Positions 1 through 12,880 of a stretch of DNA of 64,000 bases are shown in pieces. The DNA comes from Cucumis sativus (Eukaryota; Streptophyta; Magnoliopsida; Cucurbitales; Cucurbitaceae): NCBI RefSeq assembly GCF_000004075.3, contig NC_026658.2, forward strand, positions 25,966,075-26,030,074. The letters are read 5' to 3'. The notes under the pieces were generated by a model, which was not told the DNA's origin, ran no database searches, and saw only the letters and a program-made list of their open reading frames with translations. Made by a program: the position numbers and the translations under genes. Each line of letters opens with the position of its first letter. The stretch's first letter is position 1.

Positions 1-1266
1 TTTGTTATTAAAATTTTACTCTAATTTATAAATATTCTGTCAATTAACAATTCCCAAAATATTATTTTTAATTGGAAGGTTTATCAATCAACCAATTATG
101 TTGATTTATTGTTTTAAATCTAACTTATTCAAAGTTAAAATCAACTAAGTTTAATCAATTAGATCATAAAATTGAAATAACATGCAAGGAAAATCATCCA
201 TCTTCTTTTATATCTTCTATGATGATATTATTTAGGATAATAAAATTGAAAAAATCCTGTTTTTTTTTTACTTACATGCTAAAATATTTATTTATTTATG
301 TTATATTCAAACATAGATGGTACAAATGCAATATTGTTTTTAACGTTATATGTTAACAATCAAGAAGTTGGTCGCTACGTAATACGTAATTTGTAATTTG
401 CTTTGATGTAAAATGATAGTTCCTCCATGAAATCAATACAGGATCATGGAGCTATTTTGAAAAATGTGATTAGACTATCATCTCCCTCATCATAGGTAGT
501 AAAGATTCATTGATATCAATTTCTCCAACTACCCTCTTACCATTAACCAACTACTTTTTCTGCCAAAGGAAACAAAAGAAAATTTATTCCCAAGAAAAGT
601 AAGGTGGGCAGAGCAGAAACAAGAAAATATCCTTTCTTACAAATACTTCCAACTCCTACAATCTTTCTCACCATCTTCTATCAAATATGTTTACTTTAAG
701 CTTACCATAATCATGTTAATCACATATGAAACTATATGATAACCAACTCTTTCATAGACCTTGTTTCCGAAACGCCAACCAACTACAACCGCTCGAATCG
801 GTCCCTCTAATAAATGATCCGTAATTGAATTAACACAATCTAATAGTCTTCTTTTCTCTCCTTTAGTGCCCTTGCAATGCATAACAAACTATATGATAAC
901 CAACTCTTCGTAGACTTAGTTTCCGAAACGCCAACCGATTACAACCGCTCGTACCAGTCCTTCTGTTCCATATTTGAATTCAATGGCTAAATCACAAGCC
1001 AAAGAACATGTTCATAACACAATCTAATAGTCTTCTTTTCTTCAGTTTCGTACGCCGGGAATGAATACCAGCAGTATAGAAACAAGCTGGCTAATACAGC
1101 AGTGTCGATTTTGAATGAAAGAATATCGAAAAGTAGGTCGGCATACTAAAGAGAACTTTGGCATATCATACATTCATGGAATTATGCAAAAGAAGTATAA
1201 GTGGGTCCTTGGATATTGTAAGCTATGTTAACAGTGGAAATAATCTTACATTTACACTTACAGTTT
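1..1266. other. 3' flank of the membrane-protein gene; no gene seen
   Basis: AT-rich DNA with no convincing coding exon. It contains a diverged direct duplication (729-857 and 886-1041, listed separately). The part close to 1266 is probably the 3' untranslated region of the minus-strand gene that ends at 1267. Confidence 0.5.
729..1041. repeat. Diverged tandem direct duplication, two copies
   Basis: Copy 1 is about 729-857 and copy 2 about 886-1041. Both begin with AAACTATATGATAACCAACT, share the core TTTCCGAAACGCCAACC and CTACAACCGCTCG / TTACAACCGCTCG, and end with ACACAATCTAATAGTCTTCT. Copy 2 carries roughly 25 extra bases in its middle. In the minus-strand direction copy 1 is open for about 60 codons while copy 2 has stops, so it may derive from an old coding or mobile sequence; the family is not recognised. 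Confidence 0.75.
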
Positions 1267-4200
1267 TCAAGATTCTTTGGTTCCCTCCAACTCCTCCCCA
1301 GTTGGTTTAGAAGCGAACCCTTTTCCAGAAGCACGATGTTGCCGTTCTCGACCATAAATAATCCATAATATCAAAGACAGCATAACAGCAATGGAGACGG
1401 TTGCTAATCCAACATAGACCCATCTGCTGTATTGTTGTAGACCGGGACAAAAATTTCTATGGATGTCATCAAATGTCTGTCGAACAAACGTGCAATCTTG
1501 AAGCTCGACCAAAGTAGGACTATAATTTAAAAGTGCATAACTTAAATTAACTCCGCTCGCCATCTGGCTGTACAAGCTTGGAGTCAACCGCCCTGTTGTG
1601 ATGCATATATCACCAGGAGGCAAAACTTGGCAGACATAGTTGCCCCATACCTGCTCAAAGAAAATAAGGCTTTTCATTTAACATTTGTCAGTTGAGAATA
1701 ATAATTTCACTGTCCTATCTGATTTGAGAGTCATATGTCTTACTTGTGTAGCATTTTGCAAGTCTACTTCACCAGAAGAACAAGTTCTTGGTGTCAAATC
1801 TGGGTGAAATGGGTTGCAAAGTGTTGGCATAACCGGACCAGATTGGTTGAAGTACATAGGTTTGAAGTTGGGCGAAAAATTTATGTTGGAAACATTGGTG
1901 ATCACCTCATTGACCAGATCGACAAGTTGTGCACTCACTTCCTTGCTTTTTAACAAGGTTTCTTGAGCAGTCACTTTATCCACACAGGGAAGAATGTCAT
2001 CTAAGGCCGTATGCGCAGTAGGATTGTGAACCCACTGGTCCATTGCAACACAAGTATCTGCAGCCACGCTACATATGAAGGTGAAAAACATATCAGATTT
2101 CATTGTTTATGAATTGAAGGACAAAGAGTGAAGAAAGAACGATAGGATATTGATTCCATCTCTCCCTGCCCCTAGAAAGAAGGGAAGAGAAGACGGTGAA
2201 CCCATAATTCAAATGCATATGTTCGTTTGTTTTCTACGAATGAATGCTTAGACTCACGCGTAACAATTAGATCTACTAGCTAATTAATATTTAACCATAG
2301 GCAACTTGCCACAGAAGTGGAATTCTAATTTCAATAAGAAATAATTTCGCATTTTGTAGAATTCACTTCATTTCATGTATGCATTGTACGATTGTATGAA
2401 GAAAGCTTACTTGTGGAGAACAAGGAACGTGCCAGATAAGATGAATGTCCCAGTTACAAGTAACCAGCCAGTTATCACCAGACTGCAATAGTATACAATG
2501 CATCATGATAGTTGTTTAAGAAAATACAATGTTAAATAAACTATTACAAAATGGCATACATGAAGAGAAGAAATGAAGAGCAAAAGAAGCAAAAGGCCAA
2601 GACCCCTTTTGATTACAATTTCACTTTTAGTTTTTGTTTTTAAAATTTATGCTTCTTCCCACCTAATTTCCATATTAAAGTCATTATATTTTCTTTTTAA
2701 GGAACATTAAAAACTTTTTAGGTCAAATTATATAAGCATTTGAGAAATAGTGGATAACAGAAGGAAAAAACTTAGATGTGGGACCTATATGTTTCACTTA
2801 CATGTAGACGAGAAGTTGCATACCAAATATGGAGAATACTGCAAGAAAAGTTATATCATACTAAAACGAGTAAGAATCACAAAAGGAAATTTCATAGGTA
2901 GAGAGAAATTAAGGAACTGATGAGCATGTTTAAAAACTTAGAAAGAGCTTACAGAATCCAAGAAATGTCAGCAGAAGCATGATAGCTGCAACGATTATAA
3001 GAGCCAGACGGCTGCGGTGTCTGAAGATTGTCAGCTCGTGACCAAAATATAGGAAACATATAAAAAGGAAAAAGAGAAGTGAAGGCTACACGTACATAGA
3101 ATCAAGGAGATCTTTTATGTCATTTGAGTTGTGCACAGTTTTGTCATCAAGAATACTAGCAGAAGAGTTTATCTTTATCTCAATTTGATCAATGTCAGTT
3201 TGAACATCAGAAGGCAGAAAAACTTGATCCACTCCAGTCTGTTTGGCTGCAGCAAAATAATCGGAAACATCGCGAAGCTTTTGAGCAGTCGAATCTGCTT
3301 GACTTACAACATATTCCAATGTTTCTGATGTACTATTGTGAAACCTTCCTTGACCAGTGTATAAAATAACACATCCAATGCTGAAACACAAGATGATGAT
3401 AGCATAAGCTTTCCCCACCGAGATATCAACCAAATACATAACAAGTGGAAGAGAGAAGGACAGAATAATTACATTGATGCAATGGAGAACAGAATGAGGA
3501 AAAGAAGTGAAAGAGTATAAGCCATTTGAGAATAGCCATACGACTGCCTTCCGCAACAGAAGTAACACAGGGAGACGACCAATAAGCAAAGCCCAAAACC
3601 CAAGAGCCAGGCTGCAGCAACAGCAAACAAAGGAACTGCCGTGAAGCCAACAGACTGTATCCAAATGCAGAAGCACAAAGTAAGAACAAAGACAGTGATA
3701 TATCTTGGATGGAATGAAAATGCTAATGAATGGAATACCCTCTACGAGAAGTTCTATATTTAACTAATGAAGGAAATCATCAACCAATAAATTATATGGA
3801 AATAAGATTAAATTGTTTGCTTGTCTTATATTCAACAGGAGCAGCTCTAACTTTTCATATATTTTCCAAGCAACACAACAGAAGTTGAATGTCCTTACAA
3901 TGTAACTTCACAGAGGAAAAGCAACTTATGTCAAAATTTCAGCAAGGAATTGAGTTGGATGAACGAACTTACAGCCCAATAATGGCGCTCGCTGATATTC
4001 CACCCGCTAGTGTAAGCTTGAAAGCCATTAAGAGGATCTTTTCTTCGAGTTCTTTCAGCTGCCAACACAAATAACGAGTACTCAACAGGCTCCATTGTAG
4101 GGCCTTCCACAACAGACCCACTCGGACTTACCCCAACAAGTTCCACACCGGAGTAATAGTCTTCAGTTCTCCATTCTACAAAATAATACCCGTAAAAACA

Positions 4201-4464
4201 AGAAAGCAGCTAGAAAATCAGTAACGATCCCTCTTTGTGAACGTTATCCTTTTCAAGCTGTTAACAAAAGACAAAAAACGAAACAACCCTTTTCACAAAA
4301 TACGTTACGTTTTGGAATGAAACTAGAAAAAATTGAGAGCATGAACCTGAAATGGGTGGAATTTGAGAATCGCCATGGGAGAAGGAAACTAGAGCAGGGG
4401 AAAAGCAGAGTGAGAATGCAGCTAGAAGTAGAACTGAAAACGGAGGTGGCCTATGACGTGGCAT
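1267..4464 (-). CDS. Multi-pass membrane protein, plant tweety-like family (At2g12400/At1g71110 type)
   Basis: Hand-built model of nine exons in coding order: 4464-4347, 4175-3973, 3654-3473, 3380-3096, 3020-2953, 2838-2802, 2482-2411, 2068-1744, 1650-1267. All junctions are GT-AG and the sum is 1674 nt, an intact 557-residue protein. The N-terminus (MPRHRPPPFSVLLLAAF) is a signal peptide. Two adjacent hydrophobic segments follow (around FTAVPLFAVAAAWLLGFG and YTLSLLFLILFSIASIIG), then a hydrophilic loop, two more segments around LALIIVAAIMLLLTFLGF and VITGWLLVTGTFILSGTF, a Cys-rich N-glycosylation-rich region, and a last segment before a basic tail (WVYVGLATVSIAVMLSLILW). This five-segment plan resembles plant proteins annotated as plasma-membrane or tweety-like; a channel function is not shown. 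Family assignment is from recall; molecular role unknown. Confidence 0.85.
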
Positions 4465-5300
4465 TTTGAGCGGTTCGTAGAGTGAGAAAGAGAGAAGTTT
4501 TCGACGGTGGAGCTGATGCTTGCCGGTGACCGGAAAAAATGGTGGTCGGAACTGAAAATGGTGGGAAGAGGAATTAACAAAACGTTGGATATGCTTTGGA
4601 TTTATTTTAGTTTTATTTGGGTGTGTCCTTTATTTCTCTGCTGTCTCACACTTGTAATAGTTGGGAATTTTTCTGACGACATTACCCTTCCGTCCGTTAT
4701 GATGGTTTTGGAAAATAATAACTACAAGAAGCATTTTTGTTCTTTGTTATATTGTATATAATATGAAAAAAATTCTCATAAAGTTTTATTGTTGGTTTCA
4801 AAATTACTCTACTCTTTATGGAATTGTAAAGTTATTCTTTACAAACTATTATGGGTGTCTAAAATTTCTAATGAAAATTGAAAGTGTCATGGGGTTTTTT
4901 TCTTTATAAAATTAAATGATAGAATTCAAGTATTAAATATACTTGTATTTAAAAATAGTAAAGTGTTCTTGAGAATGACAAAAGGAAAAATATATTCGGT
5001 GGTAGGAAATGGTATCTAGTTGACTATTAAACTTTTCTTTATACAAACACATTTTAAAATCAATCACCATAATTACTATTATTAGAATGGTAATTGTAAA
5101 AAATAACATTTTAAATATTTTAATTTAAGGGAAGAATGTGAATTTAAGAACTATAAAAATATAGAGAAAAGGTTGGAGAATTAAAATCCATAAATTACTA
5201 ACCTAAATTAGATTTGGAAATTTTGCCCGATGGAAGACGGTGAAAAGGCGGGAAAGGTAGGGGCATTTACGTCAGAAGAAAAGACGAGAAGGGGTTTGAT

Positions 5301-5461
5301 TGGGCCAGGGGATTATGAAGTGCGGCCCAAATAAAATATTTATATTTCAAAAAGTGGTGGGTCCCCAGCAAGGCTCGAAGTCCGATGAAGGAAATTTTTG
5401 TTAGCTTTTCTGAGTTTTGTTTGTCTGAATTTTGGAGTACGCAAAGGCCCATTAAGGCCCA
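5301..5461. promoter_or_regulatory. Cluster of TGGGCC/GGCCCA (site II-like) motifs
   Basis: TGGGCC occurs at 5301-5306 and GGCCCA at 5324-5329, 5446-5451 and 5456-5461. Such motifs are common in promoters of plant housekeeping genes. They lie about 0.9 kb upstream of the minus-strand membrane-protein start, further than usual, so they may belong to an unannotated or decayed transcription unit. Function is inferred from the motif only. Confidence 0.3.
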
Positions 5462-6249
5462 CTAATTCCGCCTCCCCTTTCGGCTTTCCATATACCAAAT
5501 ATATATATTATATAAAGATAACTTTTTGCTTACCTTTTATCCTTTTTTTGCCTTCGTGCTCTTCTCTCCTCATGATTGCTAGATTAATCTAATTCAATAT
5601 AATTAGTTTTGATTATTCTTCCATGCATTAACAAGTGCTTGGCAATATCCCTAAAAGGTTGTTAGCTCGTCAAAATGATTAACGAGTAGTTTGTGATAAA
5701 TTTATATATTATTAAGAGAATTATTGTTTATAAAATTTTACTCTATTTTATATATATTTTGATACACTTTCTTTTGTATACATTTCAACTTGAAGTCTTG
5801 CAAATAATCTTGCGAAGGAAGAAAAGTTTTATATTAGATTTTTATTCTCTATGGTATTCGTTATGAATTGTTTTAGCCCTAAAACCTTAATTAAAAAGTG
5901 TAAAGAAATACAAATTTATATTCCAAAAAATTCACACGGACTAAAACCTTAATTAAACTATGGTTGATTTTATTGTTGGTTAAAGAATGTTAAATGATGA
6001 CGTAGTATAGAAAATAGTTCTTAAATTTCGTTTTCTTTAAAAGTGAGTATGATAGATTGAAAATTTAAGATGATTAGATGAAGTTTGGGTTCGGCCATGT
6101 AAGATTATTTAGGAATATTATTTTCTAATGCTGAGAAAAGTCGTGTCGTTCCTGCCAAATTGAACCCGTTTTTTCAAACCTCTGTCTTTCACTTTTTGAC
6201 CATAGAGAAAGAAACTGGCGCCCACTGCACGAAAAATGCACCATACTCG

Positions 6250-6296
6250 TGGGCCTCGCTGGCAAGGCAACAAAGATAGGCCCACAAGAAAGCCCA
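6250..6296. promoter_or_regulatory. Second site II-like cluster
   Basis: TGGGCC at 6250-6255, GGCCCA at 6279-6284 and an AGCCCAC at about 6291 lie within 50 bases. No gene starts nearby on either strand. Motif-based only. Confidence 0.25.
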
Positions 6297-7319
6297 CATA
6301 AAACATTCTCTCTCCACTACAAATCTCTTACGTAGAAATAACACAAACACTTCTCTATATTAGACTTTTTTTTTCTTTCCCTCTCATTTAAAGGAAAAAG
6401 GCTCACTCATATCTAAATAAATCAAATTAAATTTAAAATAATTAAATATATAATAATATTTTAAAAATTATAAATAAAATGTAGAGACTATATAGTAAAT
6501 ATTAGTTTATCATAAATAATTCATAACAAGAGATCTAGTACGAATATAGTTTACTATATTTGCAATTCTTTTAATGTTGTTTTGTATTTAATAATTATTC
6601 TAAAATTGATTATCAAAAAATATTATTGATACTAATTAGACGAATATGTTGCTCAAAATACCCGATTTACGAATATTTTAAATCAAATTAATATTAATTT
6701 AATAAATAAAAAATATTTATGTACATCATGACTATTTACCTTATAATGTTTTAATCTACAAATAACAAGTAAATATATATTGTTTGATAAATATTTAATT
6801 TTCTTTTACAAAAAAGACTTATAAATAGTACTGAGGTTTTTTTATTCTTATTTTTGCTATATACACTTTTAAGTGTTTTCAATGTTGAAGGAGTCTTTGA
6901 TAAATTAAATGATTATTAGTATTGAGATTATAAAAGAAAGGGTATGTTTGACATTTCACATGGTTTTTTTTTTAGATTTTGTTTTTCCAATTTATTTTGA
7001 AAACAACATTGTTCATTTAGTTATTATGAAATAGAAATAAAGAGAAATTGAAAATACAATCATCTAATAAAATAAGAAATTCTTTTTAAAAGTAAACAAA
7101 TTACAAGTTTCCCAACTAATTCAAATCCACACAAAATATGAGATAAAATTTCAAAGTACTTTTACTCGCAATCAAAATTTTCACTCCAGAAAACAATGCA
7201 TAACCAAACATCTAAACACACTTTTTATTTTCACTTCGCTAAGATTACTTACAAAACATAAATTAATTGAAATATCACAAAGAACAGTTTTTAAGTTGAG
7301 CTGATTCTCATTGATACTT

Positions 7320-8396
7320 TCAATCTTTGAAATCTCGCCTGCAAGTCGCCGGTGGCCTGCTCCGGGAAGCCATAGCCTCCGTGTAGAAGGCTTGCAGCGT
7401 CGTCGAAAGCGGCGGAAATGAAAGCTTCCCTTCAAGAAGAGGATTAGCTTCAATGCATTTCTTGATATTTTCCATCACAACTTTCCTTGCTTCTTTCATG
7501 TTTCTGTAACTTGAAAGCAACATGTGAGACCTGCATTTCATGATGAGTACCGATGACATGTTACATCATGTTCTTGAAAAATAGACATCAAATATATGTT
7601 CGAATTTGGTCCTTTGATTCCAATTCGATTACATTATTCTTCTTAAGATTTTCGTGAAATATCAAACATGAAGAAGTAACCATCTAGTATATATTTGTTT
7701 ACTATCTGTAGATCCTAACATATAATAAATAGAGTGAGCATGAAAGATATCAAGAAACTACGACGTGGTGTGAACCAAAATCCGTAATTTTAACATTAAG
7801 GAGAGGAAAATCATAAGGAATTTGAAAACTTGCATAAAGTTGTCCATTTGGAGAAGCTCAAAAGCTTGCTGGACCAACCCTGGATTATATTGATCGAAGA
7901 TTTCTATGTCCTTTTCAACCACTTCACGAGCAACCTCTCGCTCTCCACTGCATATAGGTTTCATCATAAGTTACTTATTTGTCCTTTTAATTAATCCCAC
8001 AAATTAAATATTTTATAATTGATGCGTACGTACTCTGTTAGTGCTTCAAGGAATTTGAGCTTTCTAATCCCAAAGTAGATCTTTGTGGAATAAATATTAT
8101 CGTGAATATCAGTGAATCCACAAAGGTAGCTTTCAGCCTCGTTATAAGCACAACAGTTCAACAGCTCCTCAAAATAAGTCATGTTGAAGAACAATCCCGT
8201 TTCACATTCCAATCTACAAAATAAACGAAATAATTACACAATCAGTCGTACGTATACCATTTAAACGTGTGAATATATACAAAATAATAACAGTAAAAAT
8301 CTCTTACGAGCGAGCAGTCTCAGAGAGATTTTGGTGGTCGAGGAATTGGAGGATGAGGAAGAGCAAGGCACGATCGGGATCGGGATCGGTGGCCAT
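7320..8396 (-). CDS. Truncated TOPLESS-like protein (LisH-CTLH-CRA region only)
   Basis: Four exons in coding order: 8396-8308, 8213-8034, 7947-7834, 7530-7320; total 594 nt, 197 residues. The start MATDPDPDR is followed by a LisH-like segment (LLFLILQFLDHQNLSETARS, about residues 11-30). Next come the CTLH part (LECETGLFFNMTYFEELL, then the GFTDIHDNIYSTKIYFGIRK core) and a CRA-like part ending in KKCIEANPLLEGKLSFPPL. This follows the N-terminal tetramerisation and repressor-binding domain of TOPLESS/TPR co-repressors, which bind EAR motifs. Those proteins are about 1100 residues with two WD40 propellers; here the ORF stops at ATCRRDFKD and no WD40 exon is visible downstream. The third intron (7531-7833) fits best with a GC donor (AT|GCAAGT). 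It could act as a competitive modulator of full-length TOPLESS or be a degenerate copy; both are inference. Confidence 0.75.
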
Positions 8397-11300
8397 ATCG
8401 AGCCACACCGTGCATGCATACGAGAAGAAGAACTGATGAAACGATCGAGAGAGGTGGTGGACGAAAATGGTGGCCGGAAGAGGTTGAATTTATAAACGGG
8501 AATTTGGGGCCACTTTGCATATGTCATTCAGTGTTAGTTGTAACCGGCGAATAGCCTCACCTTGTTTTCGTGAATGGTAACTTCGCCAGGGATGGAACTA
8601 TGTGGCAGTATGACCGACACGTGTCTATGTATGATGAGGTTGTAAATTAAATGTAACTTCTAAATTGGAAATATATATTATTTGTGAAAACTATTTTTAA
8701 TAAGTAAATTGATTAAAAACAATAGAATTATTGCTGTATTGCCATTTGAAGCCATTAGGGATGAGAATGAGGTTTTTGTAACGGTTGCTTTCGAGGCTTT
8801 AATATGGTAAGGAATCTCACGTTGGAACTCTACCATTATATCAAATAATATACATACACATAAATACTAATAAAATTTTAATTTTGATATATGGGAGTTT
8901 ATATTTAATTGAATGTTAAGGATTTTTATATATTATACTCTATTTTCGTAAATTTATCTATTAATTTTAAAGAAAAGTAATAAAATCACTAATTTTAGTA
9001 AAATAGTACTTATGAGGTTGGGAGATCAAATATTCATATGATATACTAATTAGTTTTTGCTAATCTAGAGTTGATTTGACTCTCGAACCATATATACCTT
9101 ATAAGGTAGTGTTTGACAAAAAGAGTGAGTGATAGAATACTTTTGTCGTTATGCATCGCAATAACTAACTGTATCATTGATAACAGATAGTTATTAATAT
9201 TGTTGTTGTTCGTATTAATCATGGCGAACGGTACATTTATGATGTATATCTAAAGAGTTGTATATCATTAAAGCTAGAAAAGCGGTTTTGGTCTAGGTCA
9301 ACCACTTTGAAAGAAGACCAACGAATAAAAAGAAATTTGATCTTGTTAGTCCCCAAGCACGTGTATGATCCCTAGCTTGTACAAGATAATTTCTTAGATA
9401 ATTATATATTAGGTATCGTGTACTAATATATAAATGATCAGTTATCTATTCCAGATAGATAGAGATAAACCATTGATTAATTATAAATCAGTTAGATTTA
9501 ACAAAATCGTTTAGAACGAGTAAAACATTGATTTTTAGCGCGTGCGTGTGACCGAATAATCGTAGGATATTTTTATTATTTTACGTCGTAGACTTTGTTG
9601 CTTTTTTCCTTTATTAAAATTATTCTACATGTGTAAATATTTTTCGCATTTTGTTCTAAAAATCCATATATATATAACAAAGTTCATCTTTAGTACTTAA
9701 ATTAATATAGAAATTCATATTGATAGCAGTGTACATAAACAATCAATGAACACAAACCTTATATTATTGTCACCAAAAACTATGAATCCACAAAACTTTA
9801 TTGCTATGATTAAGTAACCAAACTAACAAACCAACAACCAGTGAGTATTGTACTGAATATTTGAAATTGAGTATAAATTTTGCACAATCAATACTCTGGT
9901 TTTTTTTTTGGAAGGTAATAAGGTGACTAATAAGTATACAATATGAAAAAATGAAAAGGGGTTTGAGGCAAAGTTTATACATTATTTATGTAGAAAAAAA
10001 ATTACTAAACAAATCCTTTTTCATTATTCATGTGTAGCAAACGTAAACTTTTGAAGTGGGAAGTTGTAATAGATGATCTTGTTCTTACTTTTCTTCTAAT
10101 CTTTTATCTCTTTGTTTAGAGGTAAACCGAGTGACCTAACTCTCGATCCAACCTAAAACATGATGGTTGAGTTGGATTGGATTAAATATTTATCAGATTG
10201 ATCAAAAAAACTATCCTAACCCGAGTATGAAATACCCCTCCTTAAGATCTCCTTTCCACTGGTTTTTTTTCTGTTTCTGCATTTTGTCTCAGCTATATGA
10301 ATCACTCTTCCATTAAAAACTGATAGATTATTTGGAAGTAAACTACATATATATATCTTTTTACATATATCCCTACATCATTTGCATTAATTTTGAAATA
10401 TATATGCAAAACTTACGTAAAATATATTTTAGAAGTCACTTGAAATTAAATTAATTATTCAGCATAGAACGTTTAGAAATTTCAGTCTACATGCAAATTT
10501 AATATGTTCTTCGGCACCATTGTAGAACAAAAGCTGTGATTGAAAAAAATATACAAAATAGTCGAAGCTAATCATGACCATTTAGTTTCTCTTTGTGTTG
10601 GTATCAAAAGCCTAGAATGGCTGGTTAATAGAAAGAAAATGTATTCCCTAGTTTTTCAAAATTTATATTTTAAGTTCACAAGTTTTTAACAAATATATGT
10701 GTTTCATATGCCTAAGTTTTCAAAACATATGTTTTTAGTCCTGGAATTTAAAAATAATTTGAAGTAATTAAATTCACTTTAATATCAGTTAAATAATATA
10801 CATGTATATATAATTTTTCCTGTCAAAACAAAAAGAGAACAATATAAATTTATTGTAAATAAAACTCATAATCAAAGCAAAATATTTATATATGTGTGTA
10901 TATATATTCATATGTGATAATTTTGTCCTTTGTTGTGTTACTTCTCCTTCACCTTGTTTCCATTCTCGATCTTCGTTTCTTCCTTCACCTTCTCCTTTGC
11001 ATGAACATTCATATTTTGCAGATGAAGATTTTATATCTTCTTTTAACTATTTTTTACATATAGCAGCAGAAGACCAAAAAACTAAAAACCACGATGGCAA
11101 ATGACAAATGAAAACTTTCTTGTAGCATAAAGACCAAAGTGAAAGCTACCTCGAGACTTGGCCATGCTAAAATGCCCATTTGACAAGTTGAGTATAATAC
11201 AACCCAAAAATCTATTGTTTTTCCTTCAATTGCAAGAAAACCGCCGATACATAATACATTACTAAAAGAACACAAAAAGAAGATTAAAAAGTCAAAGAGA

Positions 11301-12879
11301 GGAAAAAGAAGAAGAAGACGAAGATAAGAAAGTGAAGAATGGTTTGTGTGTATATATATTAAATATACATATAGACTTGAAGACTTGAAGACTTGACCAT
11401 GAGTTGTCCTATATATTCATGCAGACGTAGAACCTGACACCATCTGCCACTCTCCTATTCACTCTCTATTCTTTTATATATTCAACTTTAATTCTTTTAT
11501 ATTTTTAAAGAAATTAGGACCCTTTTTCATTCATTTGTGAAACTGAATAAGAAAGTGCAGTGGGAGATGTTAGATAGAAAGCAAGCAAGCTAAGCCCCAG
11601 AGAAAATCTTCTGATACAGAATATTTACATTGTCCTGTTGTTAATTTATTTGATTTTTGTGTGCTTTGTCTCTTTCGCATTTTAAGCCCTTAGCTTCGAA
11701 GTTTCATTATGTTCTCTAGTATAAATAGAATGCTATGCTCTCTGATTATTTGATAAGAAAAAAATATATAGCAACTGTTGCTCTCTATTGAAGTACTGTC
11801 AAAGGGCAGTTTGTTAATGTTTTGATTGACAGAAAAATCTTCATTTATGATTTGATTGTTGTTTTGTTTCCTTGTTGAGTCTTCCCTTATTGTTCTCCCA
11901 AAATGTTGTGGGATTTGTCTTTTTCGTTGTTGTTGGCCTCAATGGCTGGTTGGTCTATGTTCTCTAGCTTTGGGAGTTTGCTCTAGTGTGTCCAATAGAA
12001 AACCTAATTGCGTGCTGTTATTTGGCATGAAGAACGATATGCATACTTGGTTTTAATAGTTGTTCGATTTCAATAATTTGTTCAATCTTGATTGAAAAGT
12101 TGAAGTATAGTTGTTAGAGGAGCCTAATCCTACTATATTGCTAGAGATTATTTGATTCACTAAAAGCCTATTCATAATACAAACCATAATTTGATCTATC
12201 CAACAAATTTGGATGTTAATTTTAAAATCTCAAACTAACGGTTCACACAAAATTTTCAAAAAAATATAGTTCGTAATACGTAGAATTGAACTTTATATAT
12301 TGATCTGTATAGTGAATATAGTCTCTAATATTTACTTATTTTATGTTTTCTCTCGAATACAAATTAAAATTTAGAATTTTTTTATTTTCGGTCTTCAAAA
12401 TGGTGCACTGACAAGTCTATTACTTTGGAATTTAAGAAAAGTTTGATTTTCATTCAACCAAATATCTCCTTAAATGTATAGCAAGAGTCTCTTGTTGAAG
12501 TTGGGTTTGGGCCCATATGCTTGTTGAACTTGGGTCTGAGCCCATTTTGCTTGTGGGCTTAATCTTGAGTCAATTTGTCCGTTGGATTTGGACTTAGGTT
12601 TGAACTCATTTGCTTGAGTCCAATATTTCTTTGGTCCACTTTTTGCCGAGGTTGAATTTGTTGGATATGAGAAAATTTAATTAGATTATAGATATCACAA
12701 TTTTGCGATGATGTGGTATGATATAATTGATCAAAATTTGTTGTTCAACACTAACATTTAGCTTGCAATTAAAGCTATAAATATAGCCGAGGTTCGGGAT
12801 TCAAATATTCAATCCAATATTATATTACAATACCTCAAAAGAACCTATAAATATAATTTACCCGGAAGAATGTTTTATT
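8397..12879. other. Gene-poor spacer
   Basis: No coding gene could be supported. 8397-8530 is the leader of the TOPLESS-like gene. 11372-11396 holds three direct copies of GACTTGAA. 11500-12060 is less A+T-rich and has short open stretches but no recognisable product; it may be transcribed non-coding DNA. 12490-12660 is a degenerate roughly 29-bp repeat built on a TTGTTGAA-TTGGG-GCCCA pattern that contains several GGGCCCA/TGGGCC motifs upstream of the snRNP gene. Everything else is A+T-rich with nothing recognised. Confidence 0.5.
12493..12555. repeat. Two-unit degenerate 29-bp direct repeat with GGGCCCA motifs
   Basis: The units TTGTTGAAGTTGGGTTTGGG (plus CCCATATGC) and TTGTTGAACTTGGGTCTGAG (plus CCCATTTTGC) are adjacent, with weaker related units to about 12660. 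They place TGGGCC/GGGCCC-type motifs about 0.3-0.8 kb before the SNRNP25 start, where site II elements of a housekeeping promoter would be plausible. Confidence 0.45.
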
Positions 12880-12880
12880 T

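Larger units (their letters stand above)
4465..7319. other. Gene-free spacer with two clusters of site II-like motifs
   Basis: The left end is the 5' leader and promoter of the minus-strand membrane-protein gene. No coding exon could be supported. The stretches 5215-5600 and 6120-6310 are clearly more GC-rich than their surroundings and carry several TGGGCC/GGCCCA motifs. The remainder (5600-6100 and 6370-7180) is A+T-rich with no recognised structure. The 3' untranslated region of the TOPLESS-like gene should occupy the last part. Confidence 0.5.
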
